Positions 36,191 to 49,174 of a stretch of DNA of 64,000 nt are shown here, in pieces. Under the pieces are notes generated by a model. It was not told the DNA's origin. It worked only from the letters and a program-made list of their open reading frames with translations, and made no database searches. The first letter of the stretch is position 1; every line of letters begins with the position of its first letter. The stretch comes from Nymphaea colorata (taxonomy: Eukaryota > Streptophyta > Magnoliopsida > Nymphaeales > Nymphaeaceae), in assembly GCF_008831285.2 (NCBI RefSeq), contig NC_045145.1:20910040-20974039 (forward strand), written 5' to 3'. The translations under genes were made by a program, and so were the position numbers.

Positions 36191-36876
36191 CACATACAAG
36201 CATATGAACAGAGAAAGACAACAATATATATATTTATTTATTTATTTATTTATTTAACATGGTGATCGTATGTGTGTTAGAAGTTGGGTCACTACTATTC
36301 ATTGAATATTGTAATTCTAGTTTATTATTTACAAAGTGTCCTCAATTACAATGTTTGAATTGCAAAACTTGTTGAGTACGAAAGAAAAAACTGCTAAATG
36401 TGTGTATACGAGTTGGATATCCATATTCCATGAGAACATTCAATATCATATTCAAACTTCATTACCGACTGAATGTGAATTTTCTTAGCAAATCGAACTC
36501 TTTGGATTCATATGTATTCAAGTAAAATGTCAAATTGATACATTTGTTCCCCACCCAAGTGCTCCACCTAAGATTTGGAGAACTTACAAACTCGATGGCT
36601 GCAATGATCAGCAGTTCCTTGTGGATGGAAGCTATTGCTAGTAATTGAATTAGTCATAAATATGTAGTAGCTATCAAGGCGAAGCCAGCGAGCTACTAGG
36701 TCTGTCATACCTCAAAATTCACCTCATCAATAGTGCAATGCACACAACATAATCTTGCAAACAAGAGGCTTTTGTTAATGATAAATGAATGAATGATAAT
36801 CACTATCTTTCAAGCAATTCATACAATAAAATTCGAAAAGGAAAAGGAAGAGGAACATAGGCAACAATTTAAATGG

Positions 36877-39800
36877 TTAAGGACATTTTTCCCTGTCATA
36901 CCCAGGCCCGCCCACAGTTATGTAGCTGCCCAAATTGTCATCTTTCCAAAGAGTCACATCATAGCACATTGGGTTTGTTGCAAAGGTGTTAAGCTCATTG
37001 GGTGCATCATATAATCTGCCTTGGGAGTCGAATAAGCCCATCCCTATCACATAGGCGGCTTTTCCTATTCCTTCACTTGAGAAATGACCGCTGCCCATTT
37101 GAGTAGACGTGTGCCTTCCCGTCTTCTCATGGTTTACTATCTCTCCTCCCCATCTCACCATGGTTGCGAAGGGAAAGCTATCAAGGTAATTACTACGTGG
37201 CCAAAATCCGACCTCTGATTCTGAGACTGAAAGTTCCCAGTCTCCAGCATCATTCTATTCACCAAGAAAATGCATTAGTAATCAATAGTGTATAGCTTAA
37301 TTTTCTCAATTTGCAGTACTGAGTTTCAATTATTTATAGTAGGCAAACTCGTGATTTAGACTCGGATCGAGATATGATTGGGTCATTGGATCAGTGACTT
37401 TACTCGTCGACTCGATCAAGTACTTAAATAACCATAACGTAAATTACTGCAGCTGAATCAAGCGAGTTTGGGCCTAGTCAGGAGCGAGTCGGGCTGAGGT
37501 AGAGGCAAGTCTGGCCAAACCTTGACTCATGATTGGTTTTTTTGGCGATCTGAGCTGACTCGGGCAATTCTTGAATCTGTGAATTTGCCAACTATGCAAT
37601 GCTCTGTTTCCATAATGTTCAGTTTGTAACGTTTGATCCATATTTTAGCACAACTAGAATATTAAAATATCATAACTATGTCATAGTCTTGTCATTATAT
37701 AGCTTGGGGCTCTAGGCTCAACTGTGGTGAAAATGACTTGGTACAAGGCTAGCTACCAACTTCTATCAGCCACGCAATTGTTAATTGAGACTGTTTAGTT
37801 AACCAAATCGGCTGACTTGGGCCGTAGTTGCTAATAGAACTTGTGTCTAGTAAAAAAATATTTTTTATGTTTAACCAAAGATTATTATATAATCACTGAT
37901 ATAGGCCCAAATACATTAGTTTGGTTTGACTAATAAGTAATTGCATCGTTAATTTAAAAACAGCAGGGCTTGTAATCAATATTGGTATCTTTTTCTTGGG
38001 TTCAATCAAGATCTACTCTTAGTTTACTTGTATCTACTGATATACATGCAAAAAAAATACTTTTTATGTTTAATCAAAGATTATTCTAAAATCACTGATA
38101 TAGGCTCAAATACATTAGTTTGGATTGACTTGTAAGTAATTGCATCATTAATTTGAAAACAATAGGGCTTGCAATCAATATTGGTAGCTTTTTCTTAGGT
38201 TCAATCAAGATCTACTCTTAGTTTAAAGTATTCGCACATAAACATACAAGCACACAGAGAAACAACTTCTCCACTTTAAATAGGGTGTGAAGGAGAACAT
38301 GTACCCTTTGAATCTTGATGTCTGCCGCTCCTTGATCCCCATCGAAACTTGAGATAGGTGTCAATTCCATACCAAAGGGAACATCATCACTCTGTCTTAC
38401 GAACCTCAACCTATTGTTTCTGAATGGTTTTTTACCCGTGTCTCCATAAAGCGACGTCTGATAGGAATTATTCTGTTGAAACAAAGAAATTTAATAATTA
38501 CTTGTTGATGATTTACTATAATTATTTTTACTACTGGTGACAATATGAGGAATTGTAGGTAAACAATTACCGTTGTAAAGAAAAAAAACCGTGTGGAATG
38601 ATCTCCAAATATCGAAGGTTGCACCTTCATCATTGCCAGAAAGTAGAATGATTAAATCAACCGATATAAAATGAAACAAGGCAAACAAGTAAACTACTCT
38701 ATTTATCAAAAGAAGTGACTTATCACTTCTTTGATTTGGATGAAGGAAGCAAACATACCATATAACCGGCTTCAACTGTTTCAATGTTAGCCTCAGTGTC
38801 CGAGATCGTAGTTCTTCTGACGACCCATATTTGCATCAAACTCATCTCATCACGGTCCTCAAGAATGGGTTGCCAAATATTAAAAGTCCCTTGGCCTCCT
38901 CTATATTCTCCATCGTCTACATGTGCTAATGCATGCTACAATTCATATACATGTCAAAAAAGAGCAGCACATTACTAAAGTCATGCTATTTCGAGCGATA
39001 TCAGAATCGAAATATTAAATTAAGGTGAGCATAAAAGTTCATTCAAACCACTTGTATTGAGTGTTGATTATTCAATAACTATACAGTGAAGAAAAACAAG
39101 ATATAAGTAAACATAGATATCAAACCTCGTGTTGAGTCGGATCATCCAGTGGCTCTATATTGTTGGATTCAGAAAAGAACTTAGCACGTGATCTGGTAAA
39201 ACTATCAAGAGCACTGTAATTAAGAGGCCCTGCTTTGGTGGCCTTGAGAAATGAAACACTTCCCGGTGGGCAACTCCACCTTCGTGGTCCGACTCCTCCC
39301 AACTTTTCATTCACCGGTTCATGGAATTTACTTTCTGCTTTTCTTGCTTTCATCTGTAGACACATTTCGATTAACAAATGTTACCCATACATCAATATAT
39401 CTTTGAATAATTTTTGCTTCACATAGAATGCAAGACCTTAGTTGGTGGAAGCATAACTTGTTTTACTAGTCATGGTGCAGTGTGCAAGCAAGACATTTTT
39501 TGGAAAAACTCAAACCTAATGCAGATGGAAAATTATATACATGTAATTGAATTAAAGTATACCATCAAAAGTGAACTTGGTTCTTTTTTCTACACTAAGC
39601 TTAGACTTTGTGACAAAAACTCAAGTTGGAGAGAAAATAGTGACTGCACAATCAAGTCAATGGAAAGTGAAGCCATTTTTGGAAACCAAGTGGTTGAAAT
39701 ATTCTTTCTTAAACCTTCACCAACATAAAATATTCACTAATATTCTCTACATCTAGAAAATAAAGTAAACAAAGAGAAACATACTTTGGAATTTTCTCTT

Positions 39801-41070
39801 ATATAAGGATCCTCCATGGCAGGTTGACTGTAAAAATCCACGCAGTCGATCACGTCTCCATTATCCAACTGAAAATTAACAAAAAAAATGTTAAATTTGA
39901 AGATGGAGCTAGGAGATCATTTTCTTAGAGAAGATGGGGGAGAAGGGAGTACGTCATTTTTCATGTGCAAGACTTGCATGCACCATTACAAAAAAAAAAA
40001 TTGTAGTCTACATAGATGCTAGAGTATCTTCCACATTAAAATTTTGGGTGGAGTTTTTTATTTTTTGTGTTAGAAGGCTGCAGAAAATCCGACGGTCAAA
40101 TGTTTTTACTTCTAGAATTTAATTCATTTTAAATTGGATATGTCAGTTTTAATTTTGGAATCAAAATTCCAGAGCCTCCATTATTGAAATTTTGTCAGTT
40201 TGAGATTGAATTTTGGTTCTAATGCTGGAATTTAGGAGAAGGCATTTTTGTCACACTGTATCAACTCTATATAGGATTGTAGATGGGTATTCCAATAATA
40301 GTAACCACTGCAATTATCAAATGTAAAAAAATAAATAAATAAATAAATACTGTACAAAACATGAAAGGTCATAAATCTCGCTCGAATTAGTTTCCATACG
40401 ACAAAGTTGATAATGGTAATGATGGTGGTTATGATAGATAGGAAAAGAGCAATTTCATCATAAGTGGAGTAAGCAAATGCTACCCATACTCACTTAGCTA
40501 TCTAACCAAGACTGCCCATCTGAAGTACATGAATGGTTGAGAGAAAAAATTACGAACTAATACTAAGTGATGTAAATGTCCATTCATTTTTTCTTCTTGT
40601 TTTTTTCTTAACTGTCCATCATGATAGATCGGATGACCTTGGTTAGATGGTTAGGTAACTATAAAAAACTAGAGTCACCATTCAAGTATCTCTTATGTGA
40701 CCTACATTATATAGATTGAATCAACTCTAGTTGACAAATATGCATTTGGCGATTAAGCTTATCCTTCTGAATTTGTAATAAGTTAATCAAATGTTGCAAT
40801 AAGGAAAACCAAATTCTCTCACATTGAGCAAATACAATCCATGCTGGCTTAACACACAATCATGTTGTTGGTATATATGGAGAGAGTAGCAATGCAAAAT
40901 GAAAGGCATACAAAGAAGAGGTTACTTACCACGATGGTTTTGACTGGCGGCTCCTCTGGATAATATTTTCTTTCGCGAGCATATCTATTGCCTTCACTTA
41001 TTAAGGCTTGATTGAAGAAGATGACAGCAATACACGCAAGTAGACACACATATTGAGTGCTGGAACTCAT
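36877..41070 (-). CDS. Neprosin-family (DUF239) secreted peptidase-like protein
   Basis: Seven exons: 40930-41070, 39785-39868, 39126-39353, 38759-38935, 38571-38624, 38305-38472 and 36877-37254, giving 409 aa, all phase 0. Residues 1-27 are a signal peptide. Residues 44-125 fit the neprosin activation domain (DNGDVIDCVDFYSQPAMEDP, then SCPPGSV). The catalytic domain follows (IWQPILED, SLMQIWVV, TVEAGYM, IFGDHSTRFFFF, GFWPRSNYL, WGGEI, QMGSGHF). Neprosin of Nepenthes is a glutamic prolyl endopeptidase; Glu206 (TVEAG) and Glu322 (WGGEI) sit where its catalytic pair is expected. The usual TGCYN motif reads TSLYGDT, so those cysteines are missing. The product should be secreted or vacuolar; its substrate is unknown and activity is not assured. 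The ATG at 41070 was preferred to 41109 because it directly starts the signal peptide and is shared by the remnant. Confidence 0.82.
37828..38225. repeat. 199-bp tandem duplication in neprosin intron 6
   Basis: Two copies, about 90% alike by eye, containing 'aaatacattagtttgg' and 'tcaatcaagatctactctta', spaced 199 bp apart. It lengthens the intron between exons 6 and 7 and leaves the splice sites untouched. Confidence 0.85.
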
Positions 41071-42239
41071 CTGAGGCTTGTTGGCTCTTGAATGTACGCA
41101 GAAATTCAAAATGTTAGTTGAAAAGATCAGTGATATATAGCATTTATATATGTAATATGTTATAGGAAGGAAAATATTTGTAGCTTATAATTAGAAGTGA
41201 TGGACAAATATGGATGCAAATCCCTTGTTTTTGGAACTGAAGAGAGTCTAGAGTAATTTGATTAATTCTAGATTTTGTGCCACCTCCACTCATTTATTAT
41301 GATAATGGCACCATCTTTTTTTAAATTGATTGGCAAATCTTTCGTAAATAACGTCAATTCAATGCTAAAACTAACTGCTAATGTCGGAAGAAGGCAATAC
41401 TTTTTGCCCCTTTTCATTTGAATAAAAGTAAAAGCTAGGATTTCAATCAACAACTAGATACTGTTGGTAAGATTCGTAGATGTAAAAAGAAAGATCGTAA
41501 ATTTCAAATCGTTGTTGTGTTGAAGCAATCCTTTTTTTTTTCTTTCTTTCCTAGTCCTCTATCACTGGGCCACTTTGCCCAATCAACAACTAGATACTGC
41601 ATTTTGTCATGTTTTTTCTCATGCATATCGATGTTGCAACCTCATGACTTTTCCATTTACTGCACTTGATCAGGAAAAGTTGGAGCCTCTGCAGAAGTGC
41701 ATCTTGTCAACATAAGAAATTCCAGTGCAGACTTTCATTTGTAAAATAATGCAGCCTCTTTTATTTTGTGGTGGCTGTTTGACCATTTTTCATGTCTATT
41801 ATGCACAACCGTGTTTGACGCTTGTTTACAGCCGAAACAAAAATATTAATACACTTTTTCAAAATCCAAGCATAAACTTGATTAAAATGTCAATGATATA
41901 TTCCTATTGCACAATCAAATCCAATCCAAATTAAAAAATACATATTGCAGAAGAATGGTAGAAACAAAAATTATAGGTTTGCTATACAAATTTATTAAGA
42001 TCCCCATTACATTAACTAGTCATTCTATAAACACAAGGTACAAAAACAATCAAACAAAAAAAAAGAAAAAAAAAATAACAGGCACACATCCTAAACTACC
42101 AAAAACGAACAGAACATCAAACCAAACAAGATCCTAAAAACTTACAACTCTGAGATCACTAGCCTTGTAGGGCAAGTGGGGGCAGTGGCGTGTGCAATAG
42201 CACACAGCAATCATCCAGTGGTCTCTTTGGACTCGCAAG

Positions 42240-42434
42240 CAGGGGCGGAACCAGGATTTTTTTCAATGACGGTCTAAACGGTCGTTCAATTGGCCAAACA
42301 GTCATGACCGGACCAAACTAAATCAAAATACAAAATATACATTAGACAACTAAAGATTTTCAAATGTTTTAATGTAATTTTTTTTTTTAGTTAGCTTGGG
42401 TGGGGCCACGGCCTAGGCGGGCCCTCCGTCCTCG
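42240..42434. mobile_element. hAT-like MITE (195 bp) with 8-bp target duplication
   Basis: Begins CAGGGGCGGAACCAGGATTT and ends near 'gggccctccgtcctcg', a weak inverted match. The flanks ctcgcaag (42232-42239) and ctcacaag (42435-42442) agree at 7 of 8 bases. The inner 'ggccacggcctaggcgggcc' is also seen at 33555. Confidence 0.7.
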
Positions 42435-42805
42435 CTCACAAGCGTTGCCGCATTTGTTATTACTCAGGCGGAGGACGACAAGTGCTTGTTTTTTCCGAGA
42501 AGACTGAAGTGAGAGCAGCCATGGAAATGGTCACAAACATAGAGAGAAGGAGTGCAATTTAAAATACGACAGATATACTCATGATAAAAGAAGAGAGTGA
42601 GAGTTAACACTAACATGAAAAAAAAAAAATGTGAGTAGTCCTTGTTTTTTATTTTTTTTAAAAAAAAAGAAATATCTGATGATCACCTTAATTATAACCT
42701 AACCGATGGCATGACTAACTACTAAAGACCTCTCGGTTGCAGAAGTGTGGTTTAAGATTACGTCGTGCCTGAGACGAGTGGATCTAGCTGAGGGGTGCTC
42801 ACTAA

Positions 42806-43025
42806 CAAGGGTGGAACCAAAATTTTTTCATGAGGGAACGAACTGAATTATGGTTTCAAAATTTTGACAGAGCTGAAGTATTATTTTTCAAAATTGTTAT
42901 AGGAGGTGAAGTATTATTTTTCAAAATTGTTATATAGAACAAGTGAAATTTTTTAAACTTTACATGTAAATTTAAAAAAAAAAAAAATCTCGAGAGGACT
43001 GGCCCCCTCTGGGGCGGAGCCACTG
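42806..43025. mobile_element. hAT-like MITE (about 220 bp), second copy
   Basis: Starts CAAGGGTGGAACCAAAATTTT and ends 'ctggggcggagccactg'. The flanks ctcactaa and ctcaccca agree at 6 of 8 bases. Two internal copies of 'gaagtattatttttcaaaat' (about 42867 and 42909) form a short duplication. Confidence 0.5.
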
Positions 43026-43040
43026 CTCACCCACACACTC

Positions 43041-43166
43041 AATGGTTTGTCTATGCAACAGTCAGCAATAAACGGATGGAAGAAGCAAGGCTACGCAGTA
43101 ACCAATAGGTGCTTTATTTGCCAAGGACAGGAAGAATCAGCAGACCATGTGTTGTTTTATTGCAGG
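43041..43166 (+). mobile_element. LINE relic: reverse-transcriptase zinc-binding domain
   Basis: One frame reads GWKKQGYAVTNRCFICQGQ followed by EESADHVLFYC and a stop. The CxxC...HxxxxC spacing is that of the zf-RVT domain at the end of plant LINE ORF2. No reverse-transcriptase core is present upstream because the MITE at 42806-43025 abuts it. 43170-43560 may be further remains of the same element but shows no domain. Confidence 0.6.
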
Positions 43167-45949
43167 TAGGCGAGTGAAGTGTGAAGGATAGCCCGAGGGG
43201 TGAAATGCATTGCGCAGCAAGGTGATTCATTCTAAAAAGTGTCTGTGACATGAAACCCATGGCTGCTGGCACAATCCAGTGCTCTATTTTCATGAACCCT
43301 AAAAAAGGTCTTAAAGCATAAATTGTGAATATGAGGTTGAGAGACATAATGGAGGTCACAGGCTCACAGCCTCTCTTGAGTTTGGAAAGTTGTGCCTAAA
43401 GAATAAGAATAAAAAGGTTGATCTTCTCTGCTGGGTGGCATGGCTCATGAAGGGTGCTTTTGCCAGCAGTTGGCTTAAAGATGGAAGGGGCAGAGGAATT
43501 CGTTAAGTAGTGCCGGATGCTTGTAATTCTTAATGCAGATACTTTAAAGAAGCTGAAGCTCTCTCTCCTTTTCCTTATTCTTAGGGTTTAGCTTTTAAAT
43601 TTAGGCGAAAAAGTAGATACCCATTAACTAGGCACCGTGCATCCACCATTTTTTTCTTTGTCCTTAGAGTTCAGCTTTGGAATTTGGTGAAAAGGTGGAT
43701 ACTGGTCAACTAGGTCCCATGCGTTTACCATTTGCACCCACGGCAATCAAACTGTCACGGGCTGATTGTCGATCTGTTAGCCCGACTAGCTACACTAGGC
43801 CCCTCCGTGCAGCGTCTTGTGCCCAGCAAAAAGCAGGTCCTCCTTGGATTGAATGACCAATCTGGCCGATTTTGAATTATAAGATAAATTTATTGTCGAT
43901 TCATGACCAATTTGATCGGCTGAACCGTTGAATGACCAACCGAGCCGATTCGATCGATTTGAATTTTCCAATTTGTATCAGTTGCATCCTCATTGTATGA
44001 ATTCATCCAGTGAAGACGCCTTGCCGCGTCTTTAAAAGGTGATCACTGAATGGGAAGCGTCGTTGATTCGATTCAGTTTCGAATTTTTATGCCAGTTGCA
44101 TCCTCACTGTATTGATTTATCCAATGAAGGCCTCTTCCCACGTTTTTAACTCATTTGGACGAGTTAAACCTGTTCAAATCTCTTGGCGAGAGACATGACA
44201 GGGACTGTCCAAAGAGAAAAATGCGGAGAATGTTTTTTTCCTCTCCTAAAAGGAAACAAAACAAGTCTCTTGAGCTCAAAACCATGGGCGAAGAAAAAGA
44301 AAGGTTTTCAATCCAAATGGGAATTAAGGCGCAATTGGTTTTTGGTTCAGTCCATCATTGCCATGTAAGCCCACATGTTCTGCTTGAAGAACTTCATGTC
44401 CCAGAAAAAGGCATTTGTCTGACATGCATTTCAGTTCAGGCAGGAGGTGGTGCAAGAGGACCAATTTGGAAGCGGAGAAGGGAACTGGAAGAAATGGTAG
44501 TAGTCACTTAATACTTTTGTGCGGATGAATATTTTACAAGTTTAGAACAGTTTGCATGTCAGTTATGTTTCATATATTGTGTCAATGCATCTGCATGTTC
44601 ATGCTCTTGTCTTTATGCTATTGATATCTTTTAACGCTCAAGTTGATACCTGCCAAAAGATGTTATGCTTGCCACCTATACCATCTGTTCCAGATAATAT
44701 TTAAATTGTCTAGTTTTTCTTGAAACGATTAAACCTATAGACATTATTTACTTTAGAATAAGTATTTACAGTTCTTCTTAACTGTTTTCATTTTTTATAT
44801 TCTAAAATTTTTCACAAACCCAAGCTTTTGATTTTTTTTGTTCAAAAATTTTCGACCCGTTTTGATCAATTATCTGAAACTTCTCTAAAAGTCATTCCAT
44901 TCAAAAAACCCATGTAAACTAGTATTGCTTCCAATCCACGATGAGAACAGATCACAACCATGTTGGCTTCTCATTGCCGTATCAATGTATCATAGTATTT
45001 TATTTCAAAGAAAGTCCTAGTGGCTTCTCACTAGTTACTGATTTTTGCTCTATGAAGAACAGACCAATGAATTGCTGCTGATCTTGCGAGCTATGGAACC
45101 AATGTGCACTCTGCCTCTGTAAAATGTTCTGCCAATATAAGTCATACTATAGGCCATCAGCCAATTATTAAACTAGAATCCTCCTCCCACTGTAGATCTG
45201 AAAGTTGAACCTAACCATTACAATTTCAAGAGTCATAGTCTTTCTCTGCAACCATCGTATTTAATTGATGCACCGTTTCACAGCAACGTCCGTCTTCCCT
45301 TTTTATCAACATCCTTTACACAGTGATACAGACAAATAATGTGCACTGGTGTCTCTCTCTCTCTCATGCCTTCAGTTAAGGGTGCCAACAGGGTAGGATT
45401 TGGATCAGATAAATACACAGATAATCAGATTGTAATTGGATTCAGAAAAGCCGAAGAAAGTAAAACTCAATTACCCTTCTACACCCTTCCCTTAAAAATT
45501 TTTATACGCAATGCCCCTTGACCAGTTTACCAGGTTTTCCACCTCCGTGACTAGTCTCGTAATGGTGTGCATCTCTTCTGCGCCACCCAACACCAAAAAC
45601 CCCTCTGCAGTCTGCCAATCCTCCTTCCCCCATCAAAATTTCACAACTTAAACCGACTTACTGCTGTACAAGCACCTTCAGATCCTTCGGTATCTGATGC
45701 GTAAGTTGAACCTCGAAGCACCTTGCAGAAGATGTGCACTTCACAGAATGACAACCGCCCAGGCCTTCAACATTTTCAAGCACCTGTCGCCGGAGCTGCA
45801 TAAAAACATAAGCTGATCATCCTTTTCTTCCTGAGCGCAATGCCATCCGATAACATCTCACAATCCATAACCTGCTGAGAGTGACTTTATGACCGCAGGA
45901 AGAGAAAAACATCAGCTACATGTGCTACCAAAATATGATGCTTGATGAA

Positions 45950-48883
45950 TCATCTCAATGCACTAACGACCCAACCTGTAATGCGGCTTGGCTTCTGAAC
46001 TCTCACAACCCTCCGCGACCCACTTTGCAGGCGTTCAAGTACTGAATATGTGATATTGTCTGGAGTTAAACCCTGCTGCTTCAACCGTTCATAGAGTTTT
46101 ACAGCTTCTGATGTCTTCCCGCACTTCTCAAGGCAATCAAGCAATATATTGTAAGTCACTATATTCGGATAACATCCTTCAGCAATCATCTCATCAAACA
46201 ATTTGCTTGCCATCTCAACACAATTTGACTTGCCAAAACATTCGATGAGAGTACTGTAAGTGAACACATCAGGAGCGAGACCCTTTTCTTGCATCTCTTT
46301 GAACCGCATGTGTGCTTCATCAAGCTCGCCATTTTTTCCAAGGCAATTGATTAATGAATTGTAAGTGACAACATCGGGTTTAGAGTCACTTTTCTCCATT
46401 TCCTCAAAGAATCTTAGGGCCTCCTTGACATGCCTCATTCTCCCAAAGGTTGAAATAAGAATGTTATATGTAAAGACATCTGGTGGGGGCCCATCCTTCT
46501 TCATCTTCTCATAAAGAGCTAGTATAGAAGATACCTGTCTTGCCTTGCCAAGGGCAGAGAATACCAGATTATACATGACACTGTCAAAATTTAATCCATA
46601 CTCTTCAATCTTAGTTAGCAGATCCAGCGCTTCTTCTGTCTTCCCGGCATTGCAGAGATTCTCTAACATGGACAGACATGCAGTGTGATCACCCTTCTGG
46701 TCATGGCTCCACATGTTGCAAAATAACTTGTGAGCTTCGCTAGCATGGCCCAGTCGGCTGAGTGTTCTTACCATATAAGCATAGATTCCCTTATTCATGT
46801 GGTTCTTTGAGATTTCTACTACTTTGCTCAATCTATCTAACTGTCCTGTTGCTACCAGGACTTGTAGGATGACTTTGTAGGTAAATTCATTGGGTCGACA
46901 CCCCTTCTCCACCATCTTAGAGAACAGGAAAATTGTCCTTTCCACCATGTGATTTATAGCAAGAGCCTGAAGCATGGTGTTGTAGGCAATAAGGTTTGGG
47001 GTACAACCCTTTGAAATCATCTCATCAAAAAAGCTAAGGAACTCATCTACCCGACCTTTCTTTCCAGCCATCCGGATAAGGATAGTGTATGTATACTCGT
47101 CTGGTTCACAGTGCTTTTGCTTCATATCCTGGAAAACCTTGTAAGCTTTGTCAACCTGTGAAAGCATTGGAGGTAGCAATGAATTATCATAAGTGAATCA
47201 AACAAATCCGTTCTGAACAAAGACCCTGTGATTGATGGATCCCCAACTTAGAAGGTAGAATGTTTCATACACACAGTTCTCCCAAATGTTTGTAGATAAA
47301 GGGAGCATCTGAGCCTAGAAATGAATTGTATTACCTCACCTGTTAAATTTAAAACGGTGGAATTCTTGGCCCATTGAGTAGCAAAAGCCTCGTAACTTTG
47401 CTATAGCCAACAGAAGTTGCAAGGTTTCACAGCAGATAATCATATAGCTACTGAAAAATAGAAGTATATGTTCTATATCTTAGACAAACTTGCCACATGC
47501 ATAAGAGAGGCGTGCTAGAGGAACTATTGACGTTTGAAGATTTTGAATACAGAAGTAAGAAGGGAACTCTGTTGCTCCCTTGGGAAAACAACAAAATCCT
47601 AAAAGGGGAGCAACTTGAAATTTAAATTGATTGGAACAGAGTGAAACTTGGACGGGATTGGCAAGTTCATCTGAATGCATCTAAGGTATAGAGAAACAGC
47701 ATTAGCTAGGCAAACTTAATTAGCTGCTATCACAGCCCACTGCTTCCCATGTAGCATCACACCATGAAACTTGGAGCGGGTAGTGACACAAACGAAATAG
47801 CAAACTTCATGCCACCACAACCAATCATCAAATGGCGAACGAATTTTGACTAACATAAATCCCCAGACCAATTGAAACAAGATTATACAGTCCGACAAAA
47901 ATGATAGAACAAAAAGGCAATCGCTGATGATCGATTAGGAAGAGGAAATTTGTGGACCATGAGAGAGGCATTGCAACTTTGGAACGTAATAATGCCAGTG
48001 GCAATAGTGACAGCGGCAACAAGGACCAGTACAAGCAATTTGCTGTGTTAATCCTACAAAATAAAGAACACCCAAAAGGAAATTCGTCTTTGTATTCAAT
48101 CAAGAAGAAGAGGGAAGACACCTGATCATGCTTCGCCAGGGCATCCAACAGCATGTTGTACCCAACGACGTCTAATTTGAAACCTCGGCTCCTCATCTTC
48201 TGGTAGGCACCGTACGCCCCGTCAGCATCGCCCGACCGGAGCCACGCCTGGACTAAGCATTTGTAGCTGTAGCAATTTAAAACCAACCCCCACCTGGCGG
48301 CGAGCCCCAGGCACCGGTCGAGTTCCGCTGGCGGCGACGCTCCGTATATCCCGATCAGCATATTGATAGTGGAGATAGTGCCACGGACGCCTTCCGTCTT
48401 CATCTCGCCCACGAGGCTGGCAACGCCAGCGGCATCGCCCGAGCGCCCGAGGATGTTTATCATCCGATTATAGCTGGACACATCGTGGCGGAATCCGGGG
48501 AGGGAGGCGACGAGGCGGAAGAAGGCGAGGGCGGTGGCGGGGGTGGGGCATGCTGCGCGAAGAGCCTCGCTCACCTCGAGCGGGGTGGGCGTAACGGCGA
48601 GGGATTGGAAGTAGTCAAGGAGGTCCGGCGGGAGGGAATCAGTGGAGGAGGAAGTGCGACGGCGGAGGAGGTGGGCGAGGCGGCAGACGAGATCCTTTCT
48701 AGGATAGGCATAGCCTCGGACATCTCGCGGGGCGGCTGCGGTTGCGGCTGCGGCTGGGGGGTCGACGGCGACGGAGAGTGTGCGACCTGAGTCACCCTCG
48801 TGGACCACGCGTCCGGTGTACTTGGTAGCGAAGGAGCGGCTATGCGACCTGGCGGCGCCGGCGGGAAGGCGGAGCTTCAACAT
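45950..48883 (-). CDS. P-class pentatricopeptide repeat protein, probably mitochondrial (At1g51965/ABO5-like)
   Basis: Two exons, 48122-48883 and 45950-47155, split by a 966-bp phase-0 intron, give 655 aa. The N-terminus is basic and Ser/Ala-rich (MLKLRLPAGAARSHSRSFAT), which suits mitochondrial import, followed by TKYTGRVV and RGYAYPRKDLVCRL, wording I associate with the At1g51965 family. About 14 tandem 35-residue P-type motifs follow, each near the pattern VTYNxLIxxxGKxGxxxEAxxxFxEMxxxGxxPD, running almost to the C-terminus. No E, DYW or SMR domain is seen. Such proteins bind organelle RNA one base per repeat; Arabidopsis ABO5 is needed for splicing of a mitochondrial nad2 intron. Orthology is inferred from the N-terminus, length (about 650 aa) and lack of extra domains. 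The intron is unusual for PPR genes, and the first 600 bases are much richer in GC than the rest. Confidence 0.85.
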
Positions 48884-48889
48884 TCGCTG

Positions 48890-49136
48890 TCTTTAGCTTC
48901 CACGGCGCCTCTTCCTTCAATTTCCCTCCCACTAATCTGTTGCCGTTCCGCACTGATGACCCGGTTCAAACCCAGTGCTACTGCTGCTGTCCAACCCCGA
49001 CTCGGGTTATGAAAAAAATTTACACGACACACCTACTATTTTTATTAAAATACACAGAGCAGGCTGCAGTCTAGTCCCTAACACCACCATACTCTTTGCT
49101 CCTTGTTAAATAACGTACTGTTATTTGGGCAGCAGG

Positions 49137-49174
<38 letters not shown>

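Larger units (their letters stand above)
41570..45940. other. Repeat-rich spacer
   Basis: No gene was recognised. It contains two hAT-like MITEs and a LINE relic (below). An open frame at 44155-44511 has no ATG at its start and no recognisable domain. Confidence 0.6.

Noticed and set aside
38491..38784. Open frame reading GNDEGATFDIWRSF as a neprosin exon
   Set aside because: It would need an acceptor where no AG exists. The overlapping frame starting VQPSIFGDHSTRFF has an acceptor at 38625-38626, keeps phase and matches the family.
44155..44511. 118-codon frame in the spacer left of the PPR gene
   Set aside because: It begins at TTG, has no domain, and base usage does not change at its edges.
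47175..47179. ATG at 47179 as start of a separate PPR gene
   Set aside because: The reading frame is entered by splicing at 47155 (acceptor ttcacag). The eight residues before it are intron sequence, and exon 1 supplies the organelle-import N-terminus and first repeats.
48485..48790. Gly/Glu-rich frame antisense to the PPR gene
   Set aside because: A shadow of the GC-rich PPR exon 1. It has no homologue known to me and no start context.
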